Source: HGM12998 sp900756495 (GTDB lineage Bacteria > Bacillota > Clostridia > Oscillospirales > Oscillospiraceae). Taken from it: 19,556 bases of DNA. The translations under genes were made by a program, and so were the position numbers. The notes beneath the pieces were generated by a model. It saw only the letters and a program-made list of their open reading frames with translations. It made no database searches and was not told the DNA's origin. Of the stretch, positions 7,944 through 15,440 are shown in pieces (position 1 is the first letter of the stretch; the number at the start of each line of letters is the position of its first letter). The stretch is from contig CAUEFI010000030.1 in the NCBI GenBank assembly GCA_958477305.1, forward strand, positions 1 to 19,556, written 5' to 3'.

Positions 7944-9338
7944 CTATCCGCCGGTCAGGGAGACGGCGGCAGGAACCCAGAGCGAGATAATAAAGATGGC
8001 CAGAAGCTGCGTGGGAAAGCTGACACGGAACAGATCCTTAGGGGAGAAATATCCCCGCTCATAGGCCAGCAATGGCACCGAGTCGAAGGGGAGTAAATAG
8101 GCTTGGCCGATGCAGATGGTCATGACGGCGAAGAGAAGCTTGGGGGAGTATCCGCCCTCAACGGCAATGACCGACAGAGGAGCGGCAAGGATGGTAGCGA
8201 CCGAGGGAGAGACAGGGATTAGAACCAGAAGACCGAAAATAAGTAGGGATAGGAGCCCCGCCAGCAGCCAGGGGGGCAAGCTTATCCGGGTAGGAAAACA
8301 CATGCTGACCAGCCAGGCACTGACGCCGTTGTCAGTCAGCGCCGTGCCCAGGGATATAACGGCCGCCGTCATGATGATTACGTTCCAATTTGCTTTTCTG
8401 ATAAAATCGTTCCAATTGATAAGGCGAAACTTGGGGCACAGGCAGACACAACAGCCGATTACCGTTACAACGTACAGGTCTATCGGAAGCCAGGTGGAGA
8501 GCACGCCGGCCAAGATGCGGGCCAGAAGGATGGCCAAGACAATAATTTCCTGCGTGCTAAGGCGACCGGGGATGCGGGACTGGGTCTCCTGGACAAACTT
8601 CCGGAGCGTATGGGGTGTCAAAGAGGCTGGAGGATGGACACGGCAGAGGATCAGCCAGGACAGCAGGAGAATACAGATCGAGAACGGAATCCCGATTGTC
8701 ATCCACTGCAGGAAGGGAAAGCGTATGCCGGCCGTCTGCTCCATAAGGTCGAAACAGAGCATGGATATGGAGCTGCCGATAGGGGTCATCAGTCCACCGG
8801 AAAAAGTTGCAATGGGAATGGCGATCATGAAGGTCTTTGCGCTGGCGCGGCGAAGGGCTTCATCCTGGTAGACGTTCAGAATGTGCTCGGCCATGGACAG
8901 GAACAGGACAGTGGTGGGGATTGCCGAGAGTGCCGCTGATATAAGCGCTGCGCTGGCCATGAAAGCCAACAGAAACAGGCGGATACTGCGTCCGGACAGT
9001 TTAGCTAAGGCAATCCATATCCTGGATGAAAGCGGCACCTGACTGAATGCCATTGCAATACCAAAAGAGGAGAGAATAAACCAAGGGATCGGGCTGGCAA
9101 AACCGGTGACTGTTGCGGCAAAGCTCTTGGTAACGCCCATAATAGGGGCCAGCGCCAAAAAAAGCAGCGAGACCATTGCCGGCGGGAGCACCTCGAAAAT
9201 GACCAGGAGAAGAAAAGAGAGCATCAGTCCAATGGAGCGGAGGCCTTGTTCAGACAGTCCTGCGGCTCCCGGGATTAGCATGGCGAAGACGAGAATGGCC
9301 GCTGCCGATATGGCGACCCACTTGTTGAACCCCTTCAT
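7944..9338 (-). CDS. DASS-family (SLC13) anion transporter
   Basis: 464-residue integral membrane protein with roughly a dozen helices. It matches the divalent anion:sodium symporter family (CitT, INDY and sodium/dicarboxylate carriers). The two family re-entrant loop signatures are present in modified form: SGGLMTPIGSSISML (180-194) and IPVSPSVATI later, then LPFDSVPLLAYERGY (416-430). The usual SNT/TPPN tips are replaced by SSI and SVP, so substrate preference may differ from characterised citrate or succinate carriers. Start: ATG 9338 with GAGGTGG about 10 bases upstream. It is first on the minus strand of the divergent region, opposite the cupin gene, and precedes the PreA-like gene. Confidence 0.87.
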   Translation of the reverse strand: MKGFNKWVAISAAAILVFAMLIPGAAGLSEQGLRSIGLMLSFLLLVIFEVLPPAMVSLLFLALAPIMGVTKSFAATVTGFASPIPWFILSSFGIAMAFSQVPLSSRIWIALAKLSGRSIRLFLLAFMASAALISAALSAIPTTVLFLSMAEHILNVYQDEALRRASAKTFMIAIPIATFSGGLMTPIGSSISMLCFDLMEQTAGIRFPFLQWMTIGIPFSICILLLSWLILCRVHPPASLTPHTLRKFVQETQSRIPGRLSTQEIIVLAILLARILAGVLSTWLPIDLYVVTVIGCCVCLCPKFRLINWNDFIRKANWNVIIMTAAVISLGTALTDNGVSAWLVSMCFPTRISLPPWLLAGLLSLLIFGLLVLIPVSPSVATILAAPLSVIAVEGGYSPKLLFAVMTICIGQAYLLPFDSVPLLAYERGYFSPKDLFRVSFPTQLLAIFIISLWVPAAVSLTGG

Positions 9339-9476
9339 GGTAGTACATCCACCTCTTTTGAACAGAATTTCAATGCATTTTAACTAAAATTTATTATCTC
9401 TGTTTTAACACTTTTTTTCATTGTGCCCAAAGACCAGAAATACTCCATGCCAAAGCGCCATTTTTAGTTTCGCAAG

Positions 9477-9493
9477 CCAATGACATGCATTGG
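9477..9493. promoter_or_regulatory. Candidate operator over the cupin promoter -35 box
   Basis: A perfect inverted repeat, CCAATG (9477-9482) and CATTGG (9488-9493), with a 5-base spacer. It overlaps the -35 box of the cupin promoter in the divergent region. A single CATTGG half-site also lies beside the -35 box of the PucR-type regulator. Confidence 0.45.
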
Positions 9494-9508
9494 AAGGCAG
9501 GGTACAAT
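9480..9508 (+). promoter_or_regulatory. Sigma-A promoter of the cupin gene
   Basis: ATGACA (9480-9485), a 17-bp spacer and TACAAT (9503-9508). Confidence 0.55.
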
Positions 9509-9567
9509 ATTTCCAGCACAACTGATCCGGAGCGCGATCTTAAAAAAGAATGGAGGCATAACTGTTT

Positions 9568-10236
9568 ATGAAGAACGACCGCAAATACGCAGCCTGTTTC
9601 ACTCCCTTCCACTGGGATGCTGAGGCCGCTGACATGACAACTGAAAAAGCACGTGCGCTTGGTGTCGATCCTCCTTTGAAAGTGTGCTCCACAAAGAATC
9701 CCTTTTTAAACAAAACCTTTGAGTATTTCCTGATTTCTTCCGACCAGTCTCTGAGTTCTATGAAGCCGGGCGGACACTCTTGGCAAGTAGGAGAGCGCCC
9801 GGAGGGTATGACATACGGGCGCCGACCCAAAGGTGTCTTTCCGGACGACCCCTACGACATGATGGCTCAGTCCTCCCTGCTGGATGCATCCCCGCATTAC
9901 CATACGTTTGACGAATATTACATCTGGGCCGGCGTTGAGCCCTTCAACAGAAATGGGAAGCTACCGGGCACGGTGGAGCTCTGGCTTGGCTGCGGGGAGC
10001 AGGCAGAATGCTATGAAATTGATGAGCCGACCATTGTGCGAATCCCCGCCGGCCTGATACATGGGCCCACAACCTTTAAAAATATTACGGCGCCCATGCT
10101 GCACATCGTTGTGATGGACAATCCCATTCAGACAAACCAACATGTTCGTATCCTTCCGCCTGAGTACGAAAGATGGGAATGCAACACTGATAAGAATTGC
10201 CACACGCTTGGACAGGAGAAGGGGGAGAAGTGCTGA
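9568..10236 (+). CDS. Cupin-fold metalloprotein, function unknown
   Basis: 222-residue soluble protein with the core of a single metal-binding cupin: HYHTFDEYYIWAG with His110, His112 and Glu116 as first-motif ligands, and IPAGLIHGP with His165 as the second-motif ligand. The first about 100 residues form an N-terminal extension with no family I recognise. Cupins of this form include dioxygenases, isomerases and sensor proteins, so the reaction is open. Start: ATG 9568 with TGGAGG 11 bases upstream. It is transcribed divergently from the DASS transporter across a shared regulatory region, so it probably belongs to the same locus as the PreA-like oxidoreductase. The cysteine-rich C-terminus (WECNTDKNC, then a final KC) is unusual. 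A very strong terminator follows. Confidence 0.75.
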   Translation: MKNDRKYAACFTPFHWDAEAADMTTEKARALGVDPPLKVCSTKNPFLNKTFEYFLISSDQSLSSMKPGGHSWQVGERPEGMTYGRRPKGVFPDDPYDMMAQSSLLDASPHYHTFDEYYIWAGVEPFNRNGKLPGTVELWLGCGEQAECYEIDEPTIVRIPAGLIHGPTTFKNITAPMLHIVVMDNPIQTNQHVRILPPEYERWECNTDKNCHTLGQEKGEKC

Positions 10237-10260
10237 CGGTCTGGGGAGATCCCAGGCCGG

Positions 10261-10322
10261 GAGTGTAAAAGAAGGGCCCGAACTGGAACTTCAGTTCCAG
10301 TTCGGGCCCTTCTTTTACACTC
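10261..10322. terminator. 29-bp-arm perfect palindromic bidirectional terminator
   Basis: The arms 10261-10289 and 10294-10322 are perfectly complementary, with a 4-base TTCA loop. The core is a GGGCCCGAAC stem bounded by AAAAGAA and TTCTTTT, so both strands have an A-run before and a U-run after the GC stem. It ends the convergent cupin transcript and ECF operon. Confidence 0.9.
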
Positions 10323-10330
10323 TGGAGCGG

Positions 10331-10579
10331 CTATCCGTGCAGGCCGCCGGCCTGCCGCTCCATATTTTCGACTACAATGTCGTGAATGTCGCCCAGAGAG
10401 GCGCAGTACTCCAGCACCTCCCAGGGCCTGTCGGTGTGGAAGTGGATTTTAATCAGATCCTCGTCCCCGATGGCCAGCAGGCAGTCGCCCTCAAAGTGGC
10501 TGGAGATATAGTCGTGGATGCCGTCCTCCGAGAGGTTTTCCCCTTCAATCAGGAGCTGTGTGTCAAACTTATAGTCCAA
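10331..10579 (-). CDS. Small stand-alone FakA/YloV (DAK2) C-terminal-like protein
   Basis: About 82 residues from a TTG start: DYKFDTQLLIEGENLSEDGI, then CLLAIGDEDLIKIHFHTDRP and WEVLEYCASLGDIHDIVVEN. This matches one subdomain of YloV/FakA-type dihydroxyacetone-kinase-like proteins (the VGDEDLVKVHVHTxxP segment), but without a kinase domain. Small proteins of this sort are annotated as kinase to dihydroxyacetone kinase; their role is unproven. Start: TTG at 10579 is 11 bases from AGGAG (10595-10591) and gives the conserved N-terminus. An ATG at 10660 is in frame but has a poor ribosome site and adds residues rich in hairpin sequence. It lies last in the ECF operon, about 95 bases after ecfT, with a hairpin at 10625-10642 between. 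Confidence 0.6.
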   Translation of the reverse strand: MDYKFDTQLLIEGENLSEDGIHDYISSHFEGDCLLAIGDEDLIKIHFHTDRPWEVLEYCASLGDIHDIVVENMERQAGGLHG

Positions 10580-10674
10580 TGAGAATCCGTCTCCTTTCCG
10601 GCGATTAGGCCCTGTTTGAACATTGGCGGAAAAAGATCCGCCGTTTGGGCGTTTTGACATTTTTCCAACAAGGC

Positions 10675-11487
10675 CTAGAAGCCCATCCGGCCCAGAATGC
10701 CCACGGCCACCGCTATCGCCAGTCCGCCGGTGAGGGCGACGATATCCGCCCGCCCCATGACCAGCTGGCGCAGGCGGGTGCGCCCCTCGCCCCCGTGGTA
10801 GCAGCGGCACTCCATGGCGACGGCCAGCTCGTCGGCGCGGCGGAAAGCGGAGATGAACAGGGGGACCAGCAGGGGGATCAGGGCCCTGGCCTTCTGGATC
10901 AGATTGCCGGTGTCAAAGTCGGCGCCCCGGGCCTTCTGCGCGGACATAATCTTGTCGGTCTCCTCAATCAGCGTGGGGATGAACCGCAGGGCAATGGACA
11001 TCATCATGGCCAGCTCGTGGACGGGGACCCTGATTTTTTTCAGGGGCCCCAGCAGCCGCTCCATGCCGTCGGTCAGCAGGATGGGGGAGGTGGTGTAGGT
11101 CAGCAGGAAGGTGCAGGTGATGAGCATGGCGATGCGGAGCACCATGAAGCAGGCCGACCAGATCCCCTCCGGGTAAATCCGGAAGACCCAGAAGCTGACC
11201 AGCGGGGCGCCCTCGCCGGGGGTGTAGAACAGATTGAGAACGCCGGTGATGAGGACGATGATGAGGATGGGCTTCATGCCCCTCAGGATGGCCTTCAGGC
11301 CGACCTTGGACACGGCGATGCCGATGATCAGAATGACCAGCATAACGCCGTAGGTGACAATCTGGCTGCACAGGAACAGCGCCACAATATAGAGCACGGT
11401 GAGAATCAGCTTGGTGCGGGGATCCAGCCGGTGCAGAATGGTCTTTCCCGGGAAATACTGGCCCAGCGTAATGTCCTTCAGCGCCAA
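10675..11487 (-). CDS. ecfT: Energy-coupling factor transporter transmembrane protein EcfT
   Basis: 270-residue T component of an ECF-type vitamin or metal transporter. It couples the two ATPases to a membrane S component. Hydrophobic helices cover about 28-60, 70-88, 110-132 and 243-268. The two coupling-helix motifs are QKARGADFD (184-192) and AMECRCYHGGEGRTR (224-238). In the second, the Arg of the canonical A-R-G is kept, but its neighbours are Cys. Start: TTG 11487, separated by a single base from the stop of ecfA2 (11489), so translation is coupled. The frame has no better start. Confidence 0.93.
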   Translation of the reverse strand: MALKDITLGQYFPGKTILHRLDPRTKLILTVLYIVALFLCSQIVTYGVMLVILIIGIAVSKVGLKAILRGMKPILIIVLITGVLNLFYTPGEGAPLVSFWVFRIYPEGIWSACFMVLRIAMLITCTFLLTYTTSPILLTDGMERLLGPLKKIRVPVHELAMMMSIALRFIPTLIEETDKIMSAQKARGADFDTGNLIQKARALIPLLVPLFISAFRRADELAVAMECRCYHGGEGRTRLRQLVMGRADIVALTGGLAIAVAVGILGRMGF

Positions 11488-11488
11488 C

Positions 11489-12355
11489 TTACCGCACCCC
11501 CTTTTTCTTCAGGGCTTCCAATACGGCGGCCTTGGCCTGCTCGATGGTGTAGACCGAGGGGTCGATATCCACGCCCATGGCCCTGAGCCGGTGGAAGACC
11601 CGGGTCATCTGGGGGACGCCCAGCCCCATGCGCTCCAGCTCGTCTCCGTGGGCGAAGACCTCCCGGGGGCTGCCGGAGAAGGGGATGCGTCCGTCGTCCA
11701 CCACCACGATGCGGTCCACCGTCCGGGCCATCTCCTCCATGGAGTGGGAGACGATGATGATGGTGGCGTTTTTGGCCTGGTGATAGTCCCGGATGTTGCC
11801 CAGGATGCCCTCCACCCCCACCGGATCCAGGCCGGCGGTGGGCTCGTCCAGCACCAGGACGGCGGGCTCCATGGCGATGACCCCCGCGATGGCCACCCGG
11901 CGCTTCTGGCCGCCGGAGAGCTCGAAGGGGGACTTTTCCAGGATTTCATCGGAGAGGCCCACAAAGGAGGCCGCGTCCCGTACCCGGCGGTCAATTTCCT
12001 TCTCGTCCAGCCCCATATTGCCGGGGCCGAAGGCGATATCCTTGTAGACGGTCTCCTCAAAGAGCTGGTATTCGGGATACTGGAAGACCAGTCCCACCTG
12101 AAAGCGGGTCTGGCGGGTGCGCTCCTTGCTCTCCCAGATGTCCCGGCCGTCGAAACGGACCACGCCGGAGGTGGGCTTCAGGAGCCCGTTGAGGTGCTGG
12201 ATCAGGGTGGACTTGCCGGATCCGGTGTGGCCGATGATCCCCAGATACTCTCCCCGGTAGGCGGTAAAATCCACGTCGATAAGGGCCCCCCGTTCGAAGG
12301 GAGTGCCCGCCGAGTAGACGTGGGAGAGCTTCTCGGTCTGAATGATAGCTTCCAA
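11489..12355 (-). CDS. ecfA2: Energy-coupling factor transporter ATPase EcfA2
   Basis: 288-residue ABC ATPase. Walker A GHTGSGKST (42-50), Q-loop Gln92, signature ELSGGQ (145-150), Walker B VLVLDEP (166-172), switch His204. The FQYPEYQLFEETVYKDIAFGP segment after the Q-loop is typical of the EcfA2 (EcfA') subunit and of the EcfA1/EcfA2 heterodimer. Start: TTG 12355, with only a weak AGGA upstream; no ATG is in frame nearby. A hairpin sits between it and ecfA1, which could tune relative subunit levels. Confidence 0.93.
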   Translation of the reverse strand: MEAIIQTEKLSHVYSAGTPFERGALIDVDFTAYRGEYLGIIGHTGSGKSTLIQHLNGLLKPTSGVVRFDGRDIWESKERTRQTRFQVGLVFQYPEYQLFEETVYKDIAFGPGNMGLDEKEIDRRVRDAASFVGLSDEILEKSPFELSGGQKRRVAIAGVIAMEPAVLVLDEPTAGLDPVGVEGILGNIRDYHQAKNATIIIVSHSMEEMARTVDRIVVVDDGRIPFSGSPREVFAHGDELERMGLGVPQMTRVFHRLRAMGVDIDPSVYTIEQAKAAVLEALKKKGVR

Positions 12356-12395
12356 TGTCTTCAGTCCTAACGTCTAAAATGGTGCACGCCACGCG

Positions 12396-12418
12396 GGGCG
12401 GAGGCCGGACCTCCGCCC
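12396..12418 (-). terminator. Intra-operon hairpin between ecfA1 and ecfA2
   Basis: A perfect 9-bp GC stem (12396-12404 with 12410-12418) with a 5-base loop and only a late, weak U-run. It is more likely an attenuator or processing/stabilising hairpin than a full stop. Confidence 0.4.
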
Positions 12419-12446
12419 GTGGGGTCGCGCCCGGAATCATAAACAG

Positions 12447-13292
12447 CTACTTCAGCAGGGTATAGAGCGCCTGGGCGCAGGCTTCGTCGGAGAGGGCGTC
12501 CAGGGGGACGTCCAGTCCCTCCTGGCGGAGGGCCCAGCACAGGTCCACCGTCTCCGGGACGGTGAGGCCCACGGCCTTGAGCTCCTCCACATGCTGAAAG
12601 ACCTCCCCGGGCGGGCCGTCGGCGATGACCCTGCCCTTGGACATGACCACCAGCCGGTCGGCCTGGGCGGCCTCGTCCATATGGTGGGTGATGAGGACTA
12701 CGGTTACCCCCGACTTCCGGTTCAGGTCCCGGATGGTGCTCAGCACCTCGCGGCGGCCGATGGGATCCAGCATGGCGGTGGGCTCGTCCAGGACGATGCA
12801 CCGCGGCGCCATGGCGATGACTCCCGCGATGGCCACCCGCTGCTTCTGGCCGCCGGAGAGGAGGTGGGGGGCGTGCTCCCGGTACTCGTACATGCCCACC
12901 AGCTTCAGGGCGTCGTCCACCCGGCGGCGGATCTCCGCGGGCGGGACCCCCAGGTTTTCCGGGGCGAAGGCCACGTCCTCCTCCACCACATTGGCCACAA
13001 TCTGGTTGTCCGGGTTTTGAAAGACCATGCCCACGGTGCGCCGGATGTCCAGCAGGCGCTCCTCGCCGGCGGTGTCCATGCCGTCCACCCACACCTTGCC
13101 GCCGGAGGGAAGCAGGATGGCGTTCATATGCTTGGCCAGAGTGGACTTGCCCGAGCCGTTATGGCCCAGCACGGCCACGAAGGAGCCCGCTTCAATTTCC
13201 AGATCCACGCCGTCCAGCACCACGGGGGAGACGCCCTCGGCTGTGGTATAGGAGAAGCGGAGCGCCTCTGTTTTGATAATGGTATGTTCCAT
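12447..13292 (-). CDS. ecfA1: Energy-coupling factor transporter ATPase EcfA1
   Basis: 281-residue ABC ATPase. Walker A GHNGSGKST (43-51), Q-loop Gln92 in VFQNPDNQIVANVVEEDVAF (the hallmark of EcfA1), signature LLSGGQ (144-149), Walker B CIVLDEP (165-171), switch His203. With EcfA2 it forms the cytosolic motor that powers uptake via EcfT and an S component encoded elsewhere. Start: ATG 13292, AAGGGG about 11 bases upstream. It begins 23 bases after the methyltransferase-like gene, so both are probably on one mRNA. Confidence 0.94.
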   Translation of the reverse strand: MEHTIIKTEALRFSYTTAEGVSPVVLDGVDLEIEAGSFVAVLGHNGSGKSTLAKHMNAILLPSGGKVWVDGMDTAGEERLLDIRRTVGMVFQNPDNQIVANVVEEDVAFAPENLGVPPAEIRRRVDDALKLVGMYEYREHAPHLLSGGQKQRVAIAGVIAMAPRCIVLDEPTAMLDPIGRREVLSTIRDLNRKSGVTVVLITHHMDEAAQADRLVVMSKGRVIADGPPGEVFQHVEELKAVGLTVPETVDLCWALRQEGLDVPLDALSDEACAQALYTLLK

Positions 13293-13315
13293 GACAGTCG
13301 CGTCCCCTTCGTATC

Positions 13316-14179
13316 TTAATCCGCCGTCCAGCGCCCGGTGGCCCCGCAGGGCAGGGCCAGGCCGGTCTCGGTGACGGGGAGGCCCAGCTCGGCGCTCTCC
13401 GTGTGTCCGCCGTGGCGGCGGGTGATCAGGGTCTCCAGAATATAGGTCAGCACCGACGGGGCAAGGCCCGTGGTGTAGGAGTTGATGAGGAAAAAGAGGG
13501 GCCGGTCGGACAGCACGCCAGACACCAGCTCCACAAAGGGGTAGAGGTTTTCCTCCAGCTTCCAGATCTCGCCCGACGGCCCGCGGCCGTAGGAGGGGGG
13601 GTCCATGATGACGGCGTCATACCTGCGGCCCCGGCGGATCTCTCGCTCCACAAACTTGCCGCAGTCGTCGATGATCCAGCGGATGGGGGCCTCCTCCAGC
13701 CCGGAGGATCTGGCGTTCTCCCTGGCCCAGCTCACCATGCCCTTGGCGGCGTCCACATGGCAGACGCTGGCCCCGGCGGCGGCGCAGGCCACCGTGGCGC
13801 CGCCGGTGTAGGCAAAGAGATTGAGGACGCTGACGGGGCGGCCCGCCCGCCTGATCTGCGACTGGGCGAAATCCCAGTTGGCCGCCTGCTCGGGGAAGAG
13901 GCCGGTGTGCTTGAAATTCATAGGCTTGATGTTAAAGGTGAGCGCTCCGTAGGCCACCTGCCAGCGCTCCGGCAGAGCCCGCTTGTCCCAGGAGCCGCCG
14001 CCGGTGTGGGAGCGGGCGTACCGGGCGTCGGCCTTCCGCCAGCCCGGATGCCTCCTGGGCGTGCTCCAGATGGCCTGGGGATCGGGGCGCACCAGGATAT
14101 AGTTTCCCCAGCGCTCCAGCTTTTCACCCCCGCCGCAGTCCAGCAGCTCGTAGTCGCTCCACTTGTCTGAAATCCACAT
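13316..14179 (-). CDS. Class I SAM-dependent methyltransferase (RlmI/RlmK-like)
   Basis: 287-residue Rossmann-fold methyltransferase. Motif I VLNLFAYTGGATVACAAAGA (118-137), acidic ribose-binding HVDAAKGMV (141-149), DDCGKF (171-176), and catalytic DPPSYGRG (193-200). The DPPS(Y/F) form and FKHTGLFPEQ upstream of motif I place it with the rRNA base methyltransferases (RlmI/RlmL-C group), but the target base is not predictable. Start: ATG 14179 with GGAG about 11 bases upstream. The open frame continues to 14215, but transcription should start near 14212, so the longer start is unlikely. First gene of the ECF operon; this pairing may reflect co-expression, not joint function. Confidence 0.87.
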   Translation of the reverse strand: MWISDKWSDYELLDCGGGEKLERWGNYILVRPDPQAIWSTPRRHPGWRKADARYARSHTGGGSWDKRALPERWQVAYGALTFNIKPMNFKHTGLFPEQAANWDFAQSQIRRAGRPVSVLNLFAYTGGATVACAAAGASVCHVDAAKGMVSWARENARSSGLEEAPIRWIIDDCGKFVEREIRRGRRYDAVIMDPPSYGRGPSGEIWKLEENLYPFVELVSGVLSDRPLFFLINSYTTGLAPSVLTYILETLITRRHGGHTESAELGLPVTETGLALPCGATGRWTAD

Positions 14180-14218
14180 AGACACAGATCTCCATTTTTT
14201 ACATCTCCGAATCAATGT

Positions 14219-14247
14219 ATTATATCATCGCTGCCGGAATGCGTCAA
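14219..14247 (-). promoter_or_regulatory. Sigma-A promoter of the methyltransferase-ECF operon
   Basis: On the minus strand: TTGACG (14247-14242), a 17-bp spacer and TATAAT (14224-14219), one base off full consensus. The short leader leaves no room for a riboswitch. Confidence 0.85.
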
Positions 14248-14253
14248 TGAGCG

Positions 14254-14410
14254 AGGGCGGGAAAGTCTCTTTTCAGAGACATGCCGCACGGCGCAATTTT
14301 GCCATTGGCCCTTGCTGTGCATCATGCGGTGTGGTACAGTAAAGCAAAAGCGCGGTTGTATGGGGGAATCAAGTTGAAAGAAGAATGCTTGATTTGCAAA
14401 GCGCCTCTTA
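14254..14410 (+). repeat. Duplicated segment, copy 1: DUF5714 promoter, leader and first codons
   Basis: This 157-base stretch is nearly identical to 16706-16863. It contains the promoter, leader and the first 12 codons of the DUF5714 gene. The other copy has one extra base in the purine run after ATG. Confidence 0.9.
14312..14340 (+). promoter_or_regulatory. Promoter of the DUF5714 gene
   Basis: TTGCTG (14312-14317), a 17-bp spacer and TACAGT (14335-14340). The same boxes are kept in the duplicate at 16764-16792. Confidence 0.5.
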
Positions 14411-15066
14411 CATACTTGGAAGAGGAAACTTTTATGGAGTGTGCGCTCTGCCATAAAAAGGAGGGCAGTAAGACCAGATGCGTCAACGGCCACTATGTAT
14501 GCAGCGAATGCCATACCAGCGGCATGGACAGCATCATTGACGTGTGTTTGCAGGAAGACAGCAGGAATCCCGTTGAAATCCTGGAAAAGATGATGTCCCT
14601 GCCGTTTTGTCATATGCATGGCCCGGAACACCATGTGATGGTCGGCGCGGCCCTTCTGACCGCATACAAAAATGCCGGAGGAAATCTTGACCTAGCGCAG
14701 GCCCTCTCTGAGATGTTCACCCGCGGGAAAGCCGTTCCCGGCGGCGCCTGCGGCTTCTGGGGCGCCTGCGGCGCAGGAATCAGCGCTGGTATGTATGTGT
14801 CAATCATTACCAAAGCCACGCCCCTGACCAGAGAAGCGTGGGGACTTTCCAACCGGATGACCTCCCGTGCATTGGCTGAGATAGGCAGGACCGGCGGTCC
14901 CCGCTGCTGCAAGCGGGATTCTTATCTGGCGGTTGCAGAAGCAGTGCGGTTCACCGAAGAAGAAATTGGCGTGTCGATGTCCTTGGGGGACATTACCTGC
15001 ACCCGGTCCGGCAGAAATCGTCAATGCATTCAAAGCAGATGCCCGTTCTACGGGCAGAACGGGTGA
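14374..15066 (+). CDS. DUF5714 domain protein (Cys-rich)
   Basis: 230-residue protein of the DUF5714 family, function unknown. Zinc-finger-like Cys pairs open it (EECLICK, then MECALCHKK, CVNGHYVCSECH). The middle is a conserved helical region with FCHMHGPEHHVMVGAALL, GGACGFWGACGAGISAGM and RCCKRDS, and the end has CIQSRCPFYG. The His and Cys density suggests metal or Fe-S binding. Start: TTG 14374 after GGGGGAA; an ATG at 14360 is out of frame by one base, whereas in the truncated copy at 16812 the ATG is in frame. So the intact copy seems to have lost one G and now uses TTG, overlapping the stop of a 5-codon ATG-led frame (TTGA). Own promoter; terminators follow. Confidence 0.8.
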   Translation: MKEECLICKAPLTYLEEETFMECALCHKKEGSKTRCVNGHYVCSECHTSGMDSIIDVCLQEDSRNPVEILEKMMSLPFCHMHGPEHHVMVGAALLTAYKNAGGNLDLAQALSEMFTRGKAVPGGACGFWGACGAGISAGMYVSIITKATPLTREAWGLSNRMTSRALAEIGRTGGPRCCKRDSYLAVAEAVRFTEEEIGVSMSLGDITCTRSGRNRQCIQSRCPFYGQNG

Positions 15067-15175
15067 TTCCAGTGCAGTCACTGGGCGGCTGGAGAGGAGG
15101 CTGTTGGCAGGGCCCAAGCGCGGGCGCCTGCCGGCCGCCGTTTCCCACGCCCGTTCCCGCGCTTGCGCGCAGAAA

Positions 15176-15203
15176 GAGCGGCCGGCAGAGGCTCCGGCCG
15201 CTC
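15176..15203 (+). terminator. GC hairpin downstream of the DUF5714 gene
   Basis: A perfect 10-bp stem (15176-15185 with 15194-15203), loop of 8, without a U-run. Confidence 0.4.
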
Positions 15204-15205
15204 AA

Positions 15206-15440
15206 AGTCCCGGTTTTGTGGTTACGCCGCCCCGCCGTGCGTTGGAAGACGAGCATGGCGGGGCCTTTTTATGCCTTGACGTCTTGTACGGGGGCCCCCT
15301 CCTGAAGCTGCTCCTTCGGTACGCCGCTTTTCGCTTCACCGGCTGCCGCGCCCGCTCCGTCCATCAGGCGGCGCCTGCTGTGCACGTCCCCCTCCTGTTC
15401 TTCCAAGGTCTGGAGGAAGCCCAGCGCGTGCTCCGTCTGC
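15206..15440. repeat. 235-bp direct repeat, copy 1
   Basis: Matches 19322-19556 without gaps and with three base differences that I can see. It contains a terminator and the 3' end of a small minus-strand gene. The second copy runs off the window, so the repeat may be longer. Confidence 0.95.
15229..15270 (+). terminator. Rho-independent terminator inside repeat copy 1
   Basis: GCCCCGCC (15229-15236) with GGCGGGGC (15257-15264), an inner TGC/GCA pair, then T5. The same structure is at 19345-19386. Confidence 0.65.

Noticed and set aside
10645..11586. Long plus-strand ORF opposite ecfT
   Set aside because: Shadow frame rich in Gly, His, Gln and Asp, typical of the reverse of GC-rich coding sequence.
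14180..14215. Longer N-terminus of the methyltransferase-like protein
   Set aside because: Predicted transcription starts inside it, just past the -10 box at 14219-14224.
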